Shown here: positions 23,677 through 31,362 of the stretch, piece by piece
Layout: every line of letters starts with the position of its first letter
Position numbering within the stretch: position 1 is the stretch's first letter
Assembly (NCBI GenBank): GCA_015521115.1
Contig: WAOT01000017.1
Coordinates: 1 to 37,416, forward strand
Length of the DNA stretch: 37,416 nucleotides
From: Desulfurococcales archaeon
GTDB taxonomy: Archaea; Thermoproteota; Thermoprotei_A; Sulfolobales; Acidilobaceae
Reading direction: 5' to 3'
Made by a program: the position numbers and the translations under genes
The notes under the pieces: generated by a model
The model's input: the letters and a program-made list of their open reading frames with translations, nothing else
Told to the model about the DNA's origin: nothing
The model's database searches: none

Positions 23677-24651
23677 TTGCCTGACATACCATCTTCAAGG
23701 GACATACTCGAGTCTCTTAAACCCTTCAACGCGGAGCCCGAGGATATACTCTCCCGAGGATGTCCTGGTGATGTCAAGCGGGCGGTCAAGACGTTGAAGA
23801 GTTTGGGTGAGTTAGCTGAGGTTATAGGCCTTGACCTAATCGGGGCCTCATTAATCGGCGACCATGAGGGCGTACAGCGTCGGATGACGGACTACTCTAA
23901 AAGGGACGGCTACGTGGTGCCGAGGCTCTATCTCCACCATAAGATGGTATACGGGGAGGATCGGGGAGGTAGGATATATGAGGCGGGCGTGGCCGGATAC
24001 CCTGTAATAGTGTTGTGGGCTTCATCCTTTCATTGGGCCAGGAAGTGGCTCGCTGGGATGGGTGTGATAGGATATAATGATGTTGGGGACTATGCCAAGG
24101 CGATTTTTGAGCTTGCACTTCAACACAGTATACGTTACCTTACCCCGGAAAGGATGGAGCCCCTCCACCGCCGGCTCATGGACAGGTTAGAACCTGAGGA
24201 GGGTGAGGATCAGGCGAGATCACTCTCTTTTAGGGAGCATGCTGAATTCATGGAGAGGAAGCTCAAAATGTTCGACGTTGACAGGCTCTACATCAACACA
24301 TACAAGCAAGCCAGAAAGACATGCAAGCACTACTGCTTGGAGCCCCTAAACTGCATGCTCGTCGCCCTCTTACTCCAAGCCTCAGCACTATACTCGGCGT
24401 TCACTCATATCACATATACCGGCTCATATTCCAATATTGAGGAGGCAGCCTACTATGTTGGAGCCTACACCTTCCCATTAAACACAATGTTAATTGGACT
24501 CTTACCCAATGGGGGGCTGAGAATCATGTACGCAGGCCTTTCCACCGTCGAGCTTATCGGCCGTATTGCAGCTATACAGGAGTCCGTTGCCTCAATACTA
24601 ATGGAGAAGTTTGAGACCCTAGGACGGAATGTGGCAGTGGTCATCGGCTAA
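23677..24651 (+). CDS. Hypothetical protein, 324 residues
   Basis: A soluble, mostly helical protein not matched to a family by eye. The N-terminal half includes YVVPRLYLHHKMVYGED and GYPVIVLWASSFHWARKWLAG. The C-terminal part contains TCKHYCLEPLNCMLVALLLQASALYSAF and a weakly hydrophobic end, suggestive of a helical bundle. The frame is open from 23599, but a TATA box at 23628-23638 predicts a start after about 23660; TTG at 23677 has GGTG about 10 bases upstream. Two cysteine pairs (TCKHYC, and PLNC) could bind metal. Codons are slightly more AT-rich than the average gene here. Confidence 0.55.
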   Translation: MPDIPSSRDILESLKPFNAEPEDILSRGCPGDVKRAVKTLKSLGELAEVIGLDLIGASLIGDHEGVQRRMTDYSKRDGYVVPRLYLHHKMVYGEDRGGRIYEAGVAGYPVIVLWASSFHWARKWLAGMGVIGYNDVGDYAKAIFELALQHSIRYLTPERMEPLHRRLMDRLEPEEGEDQARSLSFREHAEFMERKLKMFDVDRLYINTYKQARKTCKHYCLEPLNCMLVALLLQASALYSAFTHITYTGSYSNIEEAAYYVGAYTFPLNTMLIGLLPNGGLRIMYAGLSTVELIGRIAAIQESVASILMEKFETLGRNVAVVIG

Positions 24652-24854
24652 CAGATCCGATTGTGAATGCGGGCGGTCGGCCCTAAAGCACCTCACCACT
24701 ACCCCATAATGGGGCTAGTGCACTGGTGTCACTCCTCACCCCGCCCAGCTCCTCCTTTGTGGGAGGGGGGACTTTTATTAGGCATGTGCAGCGCTCCTGG
24801 CTCGAGCCTTTTTTGAGCGCCACCTCCCCACGCTTCTGTATTGGGTGGGATCTG

Positions 24855-25337
24855 TTGGCCCTCACGAGTGTGAGCATACCTGAGAGCGTGTTGGAGAGGC
24901 TCAGTATCGAGGTGAAGAGGTTAGGCCTAGTCCTGGAGGAGTACCTTGTTGATCTTGCACTCTCCGACTTAGATAGCCAGGAGAGGAGCAGAGAGCTGGC
25001 CAAGGCCGCCCGTCACGCCCTAATGGCGGCGAAGGAGAGGATCTCATCAGAGGACATCAGGGAGGCCGCCAAGTGGCTATGGGTTGCAGCCAGTCTTAGC
25101 ATTAGGGCGTTCTCCGAGTGGAAGGAGGGTAGGAGGCTTCACACCCACGGTGACCTGTGGAACTACGCTGGCAGGCTCGTGGTAGAGCTCGGGGAATGGG
25201 CGCATGAGTCCTGGACTATGGCTGAGGCCATGCACGTCTGCTACTATACAAGCCTGTGCCCCTCCGGGAACCTGGGAGAAGTTGCTAGGAGGGTTGCCAG
25301 GCTCGTAGAAGAGATTGGTAGAATGGTGGGGGGCTGA
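24855..25337 (+). CDS. PaREP1-like (HEPN-type helical) protein
   Basis: About 160 residues. The segment from ELAKAARHALMAAKER through AAKWLWVAASLSIRAFSEWKEG and the late W-x-x-A...H...YY pattern (SWTMAEAMHVCYY) resemble the PaREP1 family, abundant in crenarchaea and related in fold to HEPN helical bundles. HEPN proteins are often RNases or toxin-antitoxin components, but the RxxxxH nuclease motif is not obvious, so a catalytic role is unproven. TTG at 24855 is chosen because GGTGG ends 6 bases upstream; the open frame reaches back to 24726 but that part is unlike protein. A TATA-like TTTTATTAG lies near 24772-24780. No nucleotidyltransferase partner is adjacent. Confidence 0.6.
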   Translation: MALTSVSIPESVLERLSIEVKRLGLVLEEYLVDLALSDLDSQERSRELAKAARHALMAAKERISSEDIREAAKWLWVAASLSIRAFSEWKEGRRLHTHGDLWNYAGRLVVELGEWAHESWTMAEAMHVCYYTSLCPSGNLGEVARRVARLVEEIGRMVGG

Positions 25338-25367
25338 GTAGGTGGATGGGATAGTCGTGTTTTCCTG

Positions 25368-27605
25368 TTAGAGCCTCTCCGCCCTAGCAAGGACATATGT
25401 TATAGCGCTTAGGGCGTAGGCTATCAGTACGAGGACAGGGTTTCCAGTTACTGCTAGGATACCGAATATGCTTAGGACTACCCTCCATACCCTACTGTTG
25501 ATCTTACCTCCAAAGTAGCCTGCGAAACCTGCGCTAGCAGTTATGATTACTGCCGCTATTGTTATGAGGCTCCAGGCGAACATCCAGGGTGTAGCATAGC
25601 CCTCCAGTACAGGGAGTACTAGCATGGCGGGGTTTACTGCGAATACAAAGGGTAGGACGTACTTCGTGAACCCGAACCTCGTCGCGTTTATAGCTGTCTT
25701 CCAGAAGTCGGCCCTCGCCACGGTGGCCCCTGCGAACGCCGCAAGTGCTACAGGCGGTGTGAGGTCTGCTAGGATGCCGTAGTAGAATACAAACATGTGT
25801 GCCCCGAGCAACGCGGCAGGTTTTGCTATCCCGAGTACATTCATAGCGGCTTTTGCGATTGCTAGGGCTCCTATGAGGCTCGTTATGACATAGTTTGCTG
25901 TTGTGGGTACCCCCATTCCAACTAGTATGCTGATAAGGCCTATGAATATTAGGAGGAGGTATATGTTATTGTGGGCTATAGTAATGAGTTTATCTCCTAG
26001 TGTAGTGCTTAGGCCTGTTAGTGTTAGGCTTCCTTGGACTACTCCCGCCATTGCAGCGGCCATGAAGACGGGGACGCTGTTCCTTACAGCTTGTTCTATG
26101 CTCTCTAGGATTACCCAGGCAAATCTTTTATATTCTTTCGTTATTATTAGTGCTAGTGATATTATAAGGAAGAACACCCCCGTGAAGTAGAGAGCGCCTC
26201 TATAGTTCATTCCAGTGGCAAACGCTATCAAGCCCAGAAGTATGAGAGCTATAGTATATCCAATCTTACCGGAGAGCTTAATGTCCTCCATAGCCCAAGC
26301 GGCTGAAACTAGGGCAAGGCTTAAGCTAGCGACGACGCTGTGCTGTGGAGGGAGCCTCACGACCAGGAGTATCGTAATCAACACTATCGGGCTGAGTAGG
26401 TAGAGCTTCCTGGCAAGCCTCCTCGGATTAGGCAACTGTTCCTTCGGTATACCCTTCAGACCCAGCCTCTTGGCCTCGAGGTCAACGAAGTAGTAGAGGC
26501 TGAGGAAGTATATTGTCGCTGGGATGAATGCTGCGATCACAATCTCCCCATAAGGCCTCCCCAGGTATGAGGCCATAATGAAGGCTGCAGCCCCCATAAT
26601 AGGAGGCATTATCTGACCTCCAGTGCTCGCACTGGCCTCAATAGCCCCGGCCACTTCACCTGGGAAACCGCTTTTCTTCATAAGGGGTATTGTGAAGGTG
26701 CCCGTAGTAAACACGTTCGCCACACTACTACCACTCAGCATCCCCATAAACCCGCTTGAGACTATCGCCACTTTCGCGGGCCCGCCCGCCCTGTTACCGA
26801 AAAGGCCGAGCATCATATTCGTAATATATTCGCCAATTCCAATTCTCTCAAGGAATGTCCCGAAGAAGAGGAATGCGAAAACGTAAGCGGCCATCACTTG
26901 GAAAGGTACGTTGAAGAGACCACTGGTTCCAGCGAACATATCACCGGCCCACTTGCTTAGGAGATTATAGGTGGTCGGCATAGCCATTGTACTATGATAG
27001 AAATAGAAATAATATAGTAAGAAGGCTGAAACAACGGCAGTGAGCCACGGGCCTACAGCCCTTCTTGTTAGTTCGAAGACCAGTGCAAAAGCTAATATAG
27101 TAGCTATTATGGAGGGGACTACAGCGTCAGGTGGGATAGAGCTCTCATTAGCTTCGAAATAAGGTCCCAGGTATGCCCTGTAGCCGAATGCAACTAGTGC
27201 TAAAACGGCAAGTATAATATCTATAACTGGAATATTATCAATATATTTTCTTTTATATTCTCTTAACTCCTCGTCGGTAGCTTTTAGCGGGGGCCTCTTA
27301 ACGGGGAATATAAGGAATCCTATAAAGACAAGTGAGCCCATCACCAGGGCTTTAACACTTTTATCCGAGATCGTGAGAGTCTGCAACATCTTGTTGCCTA
27401 GCTCCTCAGATATAGTTCGACCTATGAAATCTGAGATGTTTCCCAGAAAGTTCATAACATAGAATATTTCGATTGCTGCCATAAAAATAGCGAAAATAAA
27501 GACAGTCCACTTAAACCAGCCAGTCCTAGCCCTCATCTGCACTATGTGAAAAGGAGTAAGCAGTTCTTTACTGCTGCCCTCCCTATTCTCACTCAAGGTC
27601 TCCAC
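25368..27605 (-). CDS. TAXI-type TRAP transporter, fused 4TM/12TM permease
   Basis: A 745-residue membrane protein that fuses the small (DctQ-like) and large (DctM-like) TRAP permease subunits, the layout of TAXI transporters. The N-terminal third carries about four to six helices, and the large subunit follows with GSSVANVFTTGTFTIPLMKKSGF, ASASTGGQIMPPIMGAAAFIM and VGMGVPTTANYVITSLIGALAIAKA, family landmarks. It imports an organic acid or other carboxylate with sodium or protons, delivered by the TAXI binding protein. GTG at 27605 is the longest start; TTG at 27596 has GGTGG spaced 5 bases before it and fits better. A TATA-like TGTATATATAGG (27711-27722) may give it a second promoter. Confidence 0.9.
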   Translation of the reverse strand: METLSENREGSSKELLTPFHIVQMRARTGWFKWTVFIFAIFMAAIEIFYVMNFLGNISDFIGRTISEELGNKMLQTLTISDKSVKALVMGSLVFIGFLIFPVKRPPLKATDEELREYKRKYIDNIPVIDIILAVLALVAFGYRAYLGPYFEANESSIPPDAVVPSIIATILAFALVFELTRRAVGPWLTAVVSAFLLYYFYFYHSTMAMPTTYNLLSKWAGDMFAGTSGLFNVPFQVMAAYVFAFLFFGTFLERIGIGEYITNMMLGLFGNRAGGPAKVAIVSSGFMGMLSGSSVANVFTTGTFTIPLMKKSGFPGEVAGAIEASASTGGQIMPPIMGAAAFIMASYLGRPYGEIVIAAFIPATIYFLSLYYFVDLEAKRLGLKGIPKEQLPNPRRLARKLYLLSPIVLITILLVVRLPPQHSVVASLSLALVSAAWAMEDIKLSGKIGYTIALILLGLIAFATGMNYRGALYFTGVFFLIISLALIITKEYKRFAWVILESIEQAVRNSVPVFMAAAMAGVVQGSLTLTGLSTTLGDKLITIAHNNIYLLLIFIGLISILVGMGVPTTANYVITSLIGALAIAKAAMNVLGIAKPAALLGAHMFVFYYGILADLTPPVALAAFAGATVARADFWKTAINATRFGFTKYVLPFVFAVNPAMLVLPVLEGYATPWMFAWSLITIAAVIITASAGFAGYFGGKINSRVWRVVLSIFGILAVTGNPVLVLIAYALSAITYVLARAERL

Positions 27606-27710
27606 CTTCCATGCCGTCCCCCTTGCTATTTGAACCCCTAGTTCCCCAGCACAGGGGGATAATGAGGGTTAACGTGTACCTTACATGGAACGAGATGTTG
27701 AATGCTCCCC

Positions 27711-27722
27711 CTATATATACAT
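27711..27722 (-). promoter_or_regulatory. Possible internal promoter for the TRAP permease
   Basis: TGTATATATAGG read on the minus strand lies in the 139-base gap between the DUF1850 gene and the permease, predicting a start near 27690. Confidence 0.35.
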
Positions 27723-27744
27723 AGCAGTTAGCAGCATCTGCTAA

Positions 27745-28242
27745 TTAAGGTGTGACTATGATGAGGGCGTGTTCAACCACTGAGCAACTAACCCACCTAT
27801 CCCCGCTCCATACGGTTATATTTGCCGGGAAATCTGGGCTCCCCATAATCTCTAGTCTCGGCCCTATCGTGTAGTTGGCTGTATAAACTAGCCACCCGTT
27901 GACCTCTCCCTTAAAGACTCCTCCTATCTCCTCTGCATTGTAGGGGTGTCCTGCTCCGAATGATTTGGCCCTTGTCTCGATTAGGGTTAAGCCTTCCGGT
28001 GTTACCTTATATATTTCTACTATGGGTGTACCTTCTACGCTATGTGTCCAATTATATTCCAGTTTTTCGTTACCAGTGAGGGACAGCTCCACTTTTATCC
28101 CGTCACATTCAAGTAAGAGCTTCGGCCGCTCGTTGTCTGTCACCGCTCCCCCTTCAGGTCTTAAATGGGGAGCGAGACTATATCCTGCTGTGACGGCTCC
28201 CAGTAGGGCTAGTGCGAGTATTAGGGCTACTTTACGGTTCAA
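27745..28242 (-). CDS. DUF1850-domain secreted protein of the TRAP operon
   Basis: A 165-residue extracytoplasmic protein with an N-terminal signal or anchor (about 4-24) and a beta-rich domain: ELSLTGNEKLEYNWTHSVEGTPIVEIYKVTPEGLTLIETRAKSFGAGHPY is the recognisable DUF1850 segment (roughly 52-100), ending with an R-L-like strand pair. DUF1850 genes commonly lie between the binding protein and fused permease of TAXI TRAP systems, as here. Its role in transport is not known; it may help presentation of substrate or membrane assembly. The start is TTG at 28242 with GGGTGT just upstream. Confidence 0.8.
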   Translation of the reverse strand: MNRKVALILALALLGAVTAGYSLAPHLRPEGGAVTDNERPKLLLECDGIKVELSLTGNEKLEYNWTHSVEGTPIVEIYKVTPEGLTLIETRAKSFGAGHPYNAEEIGGVFKGEVNGWLVYTANYTIGPRLEIMGSPDFPANITVWSGDRWVSCSVVEHALIIVTP

Positions 28243-28342
28243 TGTCTACACCCTTTGCAACTTCATTATGTGTAGTGTTTTAAGGTTTTTTATAAAATAT
28301 TATGAAAAACTTTCTTAGTAGTTTAAAAGTTAGGGGAAAAAG

Positions 28343-29386
28343 TTAGCCAGAGGTGGGTTTGAACTCATCGGGTACCTGTAGGCCCTTCTCGACGTAGTAC
28401 TGGTATGCTCCCTCGTGGAGCGGTATGCTTAGGCCGTCGAGGGCGTGGTCTAGGCTGATGTACTGTACGCTTGTCTTGCCCACCTGGCTCTTCAGCTCGT
28501 CAACGTGCTCGAAGAGTATCTTTGTCATTAGGTAAACTATGTCCTTGGGCACGTCCTTGTGCACTAGGAGCATGCTCATGACTGCTACAGTCTGAACGTC
28601 CTGGTCTAGCCCGTTATAGGTTCCGGCTGGTATGGTCTGCTGCACGTAGAATGGGTAGTTCTGAATGAGCTTCTGGTATATCTCAGTCGGTACCGGGATG
28701 ATCTTAATCGGTACCTCGGATGCTAGCTGTTCTATAGCACTTGTTGGTATACCGGCCGTGTAGAATGCCGCGTCTACGGCCCCGTTCTTAAGATCCTCCT
28801 TCGCATCGCTAAACTTCTTGTAAACGGGCACTATCTGATCCCAGACGCCGGCTGCCTCTAGGATCTGCCTGGCGTTCCAGTACGTACCAGAGCCCTCAGC
28901 TCCCACGACAACTTTCTTACCCGCTAGGTCTTGCAGCGTGTTTATGCCGGAGTCTTTGAGCGTAACTATCTGGATGGTCTCCGGGTATAGGACTGCTACC
29001 GCCCTGATACACTTCTGGGGTTTTCCTTCGAAGGCGCTGATCTTAACACCGTTATATGCATAATAGCTTATATCGTTCTGCGCAAGGCCAGCGTTTGCAG
29101 TCCCCTTACATATCTCCTGTATGTTTGAGACGCTGGCCTTACCTTCCAAGCCGGTTGCGCTAATCTTCCCGTTGCTGTACTTGTTTAGTAGTTTAGCGTA
29201 GGTCGTCCCTACAGGATAGTACGTCCCGCCTACTCCGCCTGTTAGGATGGTTATCTTGTAGGGGCCCTGTTCTCCGGCTCCCTTCTCTCCGCCCTTCTTA
29301 GCCATATAGTAGGCGGCGCCTGCGATTATGATTATAATGATTATGATTGCGGCCGCGATTGTGGCCGTGCTCGCTCCTCTCCTCAA
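28343..29386 (-). CDS. TAXI-type TRAP transporter substrate-binding protein
   Basis: A 347-residue binding protein held outside the membrane by an N-terminal hydrophobic helix (about 8-28), without a lipoprotein box. The TAXI signature TGGVGGTYYPVGTTYAKLLN (49-68) is followed by ATGLEGKASVSNIQEICKG, NAGLAQNDISYYAYNG and VVVGAEGSGTYWNARQILEAAGV. It captures a ligand (family members bind glutamate, other amino acids or dicarboxylates) and hands it to the fused permease. It is the first gene of the operon. The start is TTG at 29386 with GGAGG 8 bases upstream. The ligand is unknown here. Confidence 0.9.
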   Translation of the reverse strand: MRRGASTATIAAAIIIIIIIIAGAAYYMAKKGGEKGAGEQGPYKITILTGGVGGTYYPVGTTYAKLLNKYSNGKISATGLEGKASVSNIQEICKGTANAGLAQNDISYYAYNGVKISAFEGKPQKCIRAVAVLYPETIQIVTLKDSGINTLQDLAGKKVVVGAEGSGTYWNARQILEAAGVWDQIVPVYKKFSDAKEDLKNGAVDAAFYTAGIPTSAIEQLASEVPIKIIPVPTEIYQKLIQNYPFYVQQTIPAGTYNGLDQDVQTVAVMSMLLVHKDVPKDIVYLMTKILFEHVDELKSQVGKTSVQYISLDHALDGLSIPLHEGAYQYYVEKGLQVPDEFKPTSG

Positions 29387-29434
29387 GAGATATCCCTCCT
29401 ATGAAGGTCTGGGGTTGTGTGAGCCTGATCGGAG

Positions 29435-29442
29435 TATTAAAG
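29435..29442 (-). promoter_or_regulatory. TATA box of the TAXI TRAP operon
   Basis: CTTTAATA on the minus strand predicts transcription from about 29412 and a leader of about 25 nucleotides before the TTG of the binding protein gene. Confidence 0.5.
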
Positions 29443-29496
29443 CGTGGATTGGAAGGAAACCAATACATTAAAATATGTTAGTTATTATTGTATATG

Positions 29497-30456
29497 TTAG
29501 TATGTTACCCTAGTTATTTTAACCCTCCTGGCGGCCTCATATATCCGGAGCCAGTCCTCCTTGGGGAGCCTCCATCCCATCGCTCCGACGTTATCCTCCA
29601 CCTGCTGGGGGGTCTTGGCCCCAGGTATAGGTATTACTACGTCACTATAGCTTATCAGCCAGTTTAGGGCTACCTGTGCTGGTGTTTTGCCAAGCTTTGA
29701 CGCGACCTCTTTTATGATGTCTGCTACCTCCAGTATCTGCCTGTAGTTCTCCGGCCTGAAGAGCGGCTCTCCCGCCCTGACGTCTTGGAGCTTCTCTGCC
29801 TCCTCTATAGTGTATTTACCTAGTACTGCACCTTTCGCCAGGGGGCTCCATGCGAGCACGCTCATATCGTTCTCCTCAGCGTATGGTATGAAGGTCTTCT
29901 CTGCCTCTAGCTCAACGGGGTTGAACCTCACCTGGAGCACGTCTACATCTGCACGGGCCAGGCAGGATCGTGCTTCTTCAACGAGAGCTATTGGGTGGTC
30001 GCTGAGCCCTATCGACCTTATGAGGCCGAGGTTTAGGAGCCTCTCTAGTGCCCTCATGTACTCGCACGTCGGAATATTGTGCCAGCAGGGCGGCCAGTGG
30101 ACTTGCATCAGGTCAATGTAGTCTGTCTGGAGCCTCTCCAGGCTCCTCTTAGTAGCTTTGAACACGTCATCGTAGGAGAGCATCTCTTCCGGGATCTTTG
30201 TTGCTATAACGACCTCATCCCTCTTAACCCCGAGCTCCTTCAATGCCCTGCCTATGAAGGTCTCACTCATACCTCTACCATAGACGATCGCCGTATCAAT
30301 GAGGTTGACACCCAGCTCCAAGGCCCTAGCAATAACCTTCTTAGCGGCCTCGTATTCCGTAACACCCCATGCCTGGCTGAACTGCCAAGCGCCCAGGCCT
30401 ATCCTTGAGACCTTTATATCGCTCTGACCCAGCATAGTATACTCTACGCCCAACAA
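29497..30456 (-). CDS. Aldo/keto reductase family oxidoreductase
   Basis: A 319-residue TIM-barrel NAD(P)H-dependent reductase. The catalytic tetrad is visible: Asp54 (NLIDTAIVYG), Tyr59, Lys87 (ATKIPEE) and His120 (LMQVHW). The C-terminal NADP-binding signature is IPIPGAKTPQQVEDN. Similar proteins reduce aldehydes and ketones, and the substrate is not predictable. Conserved Cys124 and Cys131 (PPCWHNIPTC) lie near the active-site face and could be redox-active. The start is one of two consecutive TTG codons at 30456, with GAGGTG 5-8 bases upstream. It is separated from the TRAP operon by about 110 bases and may or may not be linked to it. Confidence 0.9.
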   Translation of the reverse strand: MLGVEYTMLGQSDIKVSRIGLGAWQFSQAWGVTEYEAAKKVIARALELGVNLIDTAIVYGRGMSETFIGRALKELGVKRDEVVIATKIPEEMLSYDDVFKATKRSLERLQTDYIDLMQVHWPPCWHNIPTCEYMRALERLLNLGLIRSIGLSDHPIALVEEARSCLARADVDVLQVRFNPVELEAEKTFIPYAEENDMSVLAWSPLAKGAVLGKYTIEEAEKLQDVRAGEPLFRPENYRQILEVADIIKEVASKLGKTPAQVALNWLISYSDVVIPIPGAKTPQQVEDNVGAMGWRLPKEDWLRIYEAARRVKITRVTY

Positions 30457-30543
30457 CCTACACCTCTAAACATCGTTAGGCCAAAGTATCGCCCTCCCAC
30501 TTATATAGGATAGTATATGAGCGGTGTTGCATCGACCACATCG

Positions 30544-30690
30544 TTACTTGTCTGGCACCGTAACACGTACTATCACCTCTTTGCGGTGGAGGTGTCTCAT
30601 CCTCTCGCTAAGCTCCTTTGGAATATAGATACAGAGTAGTTCATGACTGGTCTTGGAAATCCTTGCATGGAATACGTACTCCTCGGGCAA
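30544..30690 (-). CDS. AbrB-like small protein, short ORF
   Basis: A 48-residue protein (MPEEYVFHARISKTSHELLC, then IYIPKELSERMRHLHRKEVIV and RVTVPDK) in an otherwise empty stretch. The pattern of an initial strand, IYIPKEL, a short helix, and a strand ending VRVTV resembles the AbrB/MazE swapped-hairpin fold that acts as a DNA-binding antitoxin or transition-state regulator. The TTG start at 30690 is preceded by GGGGTTGG, and a TATA box (CTTATAAG, 30727-30734) predicts a start of transcription near 30706. No toxin is adjacent. The family assignment is from pattern only; the fold could also be another small beta protein. Confidence 0.5.
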   Translation of the reverse strand: MPEEYVFHARISKTSHELLCIYIPKELSERMRHLHRKEVIVRVTVPDK

Positions 30691-30726
30691 CGTATTCCAA
30701 CCCCAAGTTTATTTGCTACAGAAAAG

Positions 30727-30734
30727 CTTATAAG
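30727..30734. promoter_or_regulatory. Palindromic TATA box, CTTATAAG
   Basis: The self-complementary CTTATAAG can act both ways: on minus for the AbrB-like gene at 30690, and on plus for a transcript starting near 30757 at the head of the G-rich stretch. Confidence 0.45.
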
Positions 30735-30744
30735 AGTTTCTGTA

Positions 30745-30935
30745 GAACGTGTCAGAGTGGTAGGGGATGAGCTCGATGAGCTAGGTGAGGGGGACTATGG
30801 GGTGAACCGCTCTTCGCCGAGGGGAGCACGGCCCCCGCAGGCGGGGAGAGGGGGATAGGGGAAGCCGTGATGAACCCAACCGTGTCAGAAACACAGAATA
30901 ATACAATTTGATAAATGAAGACACGGTTCGGGCGA
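30745..30935 (+). other. G-rich structured non-coding stretch
   Basis: No believable ORF. The stretch is purine-rich on plus (GGGG runs between about 30750 and 30866) and holds CCCCG-CAGG-CGGGG (30834-30846), a C-box-like GTGATGA (30867-30873), and a perfect inverted repeat AACCGTGT/ACACGGTT (about 30878-30885/30920-30927) around a 35-base AT-rich loop. CGTGTCAGA occurs twice, near 30748 and 30880, about 130 bases apart. A TATA box precedes it. It might encode a structured RNA, but no known class is recognised and no matching D box is seen. Confidence 0.3.
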
Positions 30936-31263
30936 ACGGCTACAGTGTTGCAGCACAAGAGAACACTCGCCGCCATTACAAGCGACCCATACTAGTGCAG
31001 CATAACCGGGGGATGTTGAGGGCCTGGAGGAGTATACGGGCCTACCAATCAATTCTCCCCCGTCGAGGTCTACTATCTCCAGGTTTACGGCCATAGCGTG
31101 AGCCTTTAACTGGGATCCCGTAGAGCCCGTAGTCAGCGCCATCGACCCTCCTGAGTGCCTCTCGAAGGACAGGTCTGAGGCCTAGAACCCTGGCGGAGTA
31201 GAGCACCTCTCCTAATAGTCCTCTTATGCCTGCCAAAACCGATCTCCTTAACACTACCATCAT
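30885..31263 (-). pseudogene. Probable frameshifted small gene
   Basis: From ATG at 31263 one frame reads MMVVLRRSVLAGIRGLLGEV through DYGLYGIPVKGS with native codon use. After about 31110 that frame turns to rare codons (CGT, CGA, CGG), while the frame one base on reads a natural sequence (LKAHAMAVNLEIVDLDGGELIGRPVY) with usual codons. A single-base change near 31100-31115 would join them into a protein of about 125 residues. The start is well supported: a TATA box (GTTTTTATCC on minus, 31283-31292) is centred 25 bases before the ATG, giving a leaderless message. Either a broken gene, a sequencing error, or two overlapping short genes. No family recognised. Confidence 0.45.
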
Positions 31264-31282
31264 TGTCAGATAGAGTCTGGGA

Positions 31283-31292
31283 GGATAAAAAC
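31283..31292 (-). promoter_or_regulatory. TATA box for the 31263 gene
   Basis: GTTTTTATCC on the minus strand is centred 25 bases from the ATG at 31263, the spacing expected for a leaderless archaeal transcript. Confidence 0.5.
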
Positions 31293-31362
31293 CCGGTGAA
31301 GGTATAGCTGCGTTACGGGTTATTAGCGTGGGTTTAGGCCCTCCAAGTTTGGGGTAGAGGGC

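Noticed and set aside
24702-24714. CCCCAT-A-ATGGGG as a terminator
   Set aside because: The usable stem is only four pairs with a five-base loop and no T-run follows, so I did not call it.
30643-30858. Plus-strand ORF of 71 codons near the AbrB-like gene
   Set aside because: It spans the TATA box and the G-rich stretch, has poor codon use and no ribosome-binding site.
30867-30873. C/D box sRNA from the GTGATGA match
   Set aside because: No CUGA D box at a suitable distance and no internal D'/C' pair.
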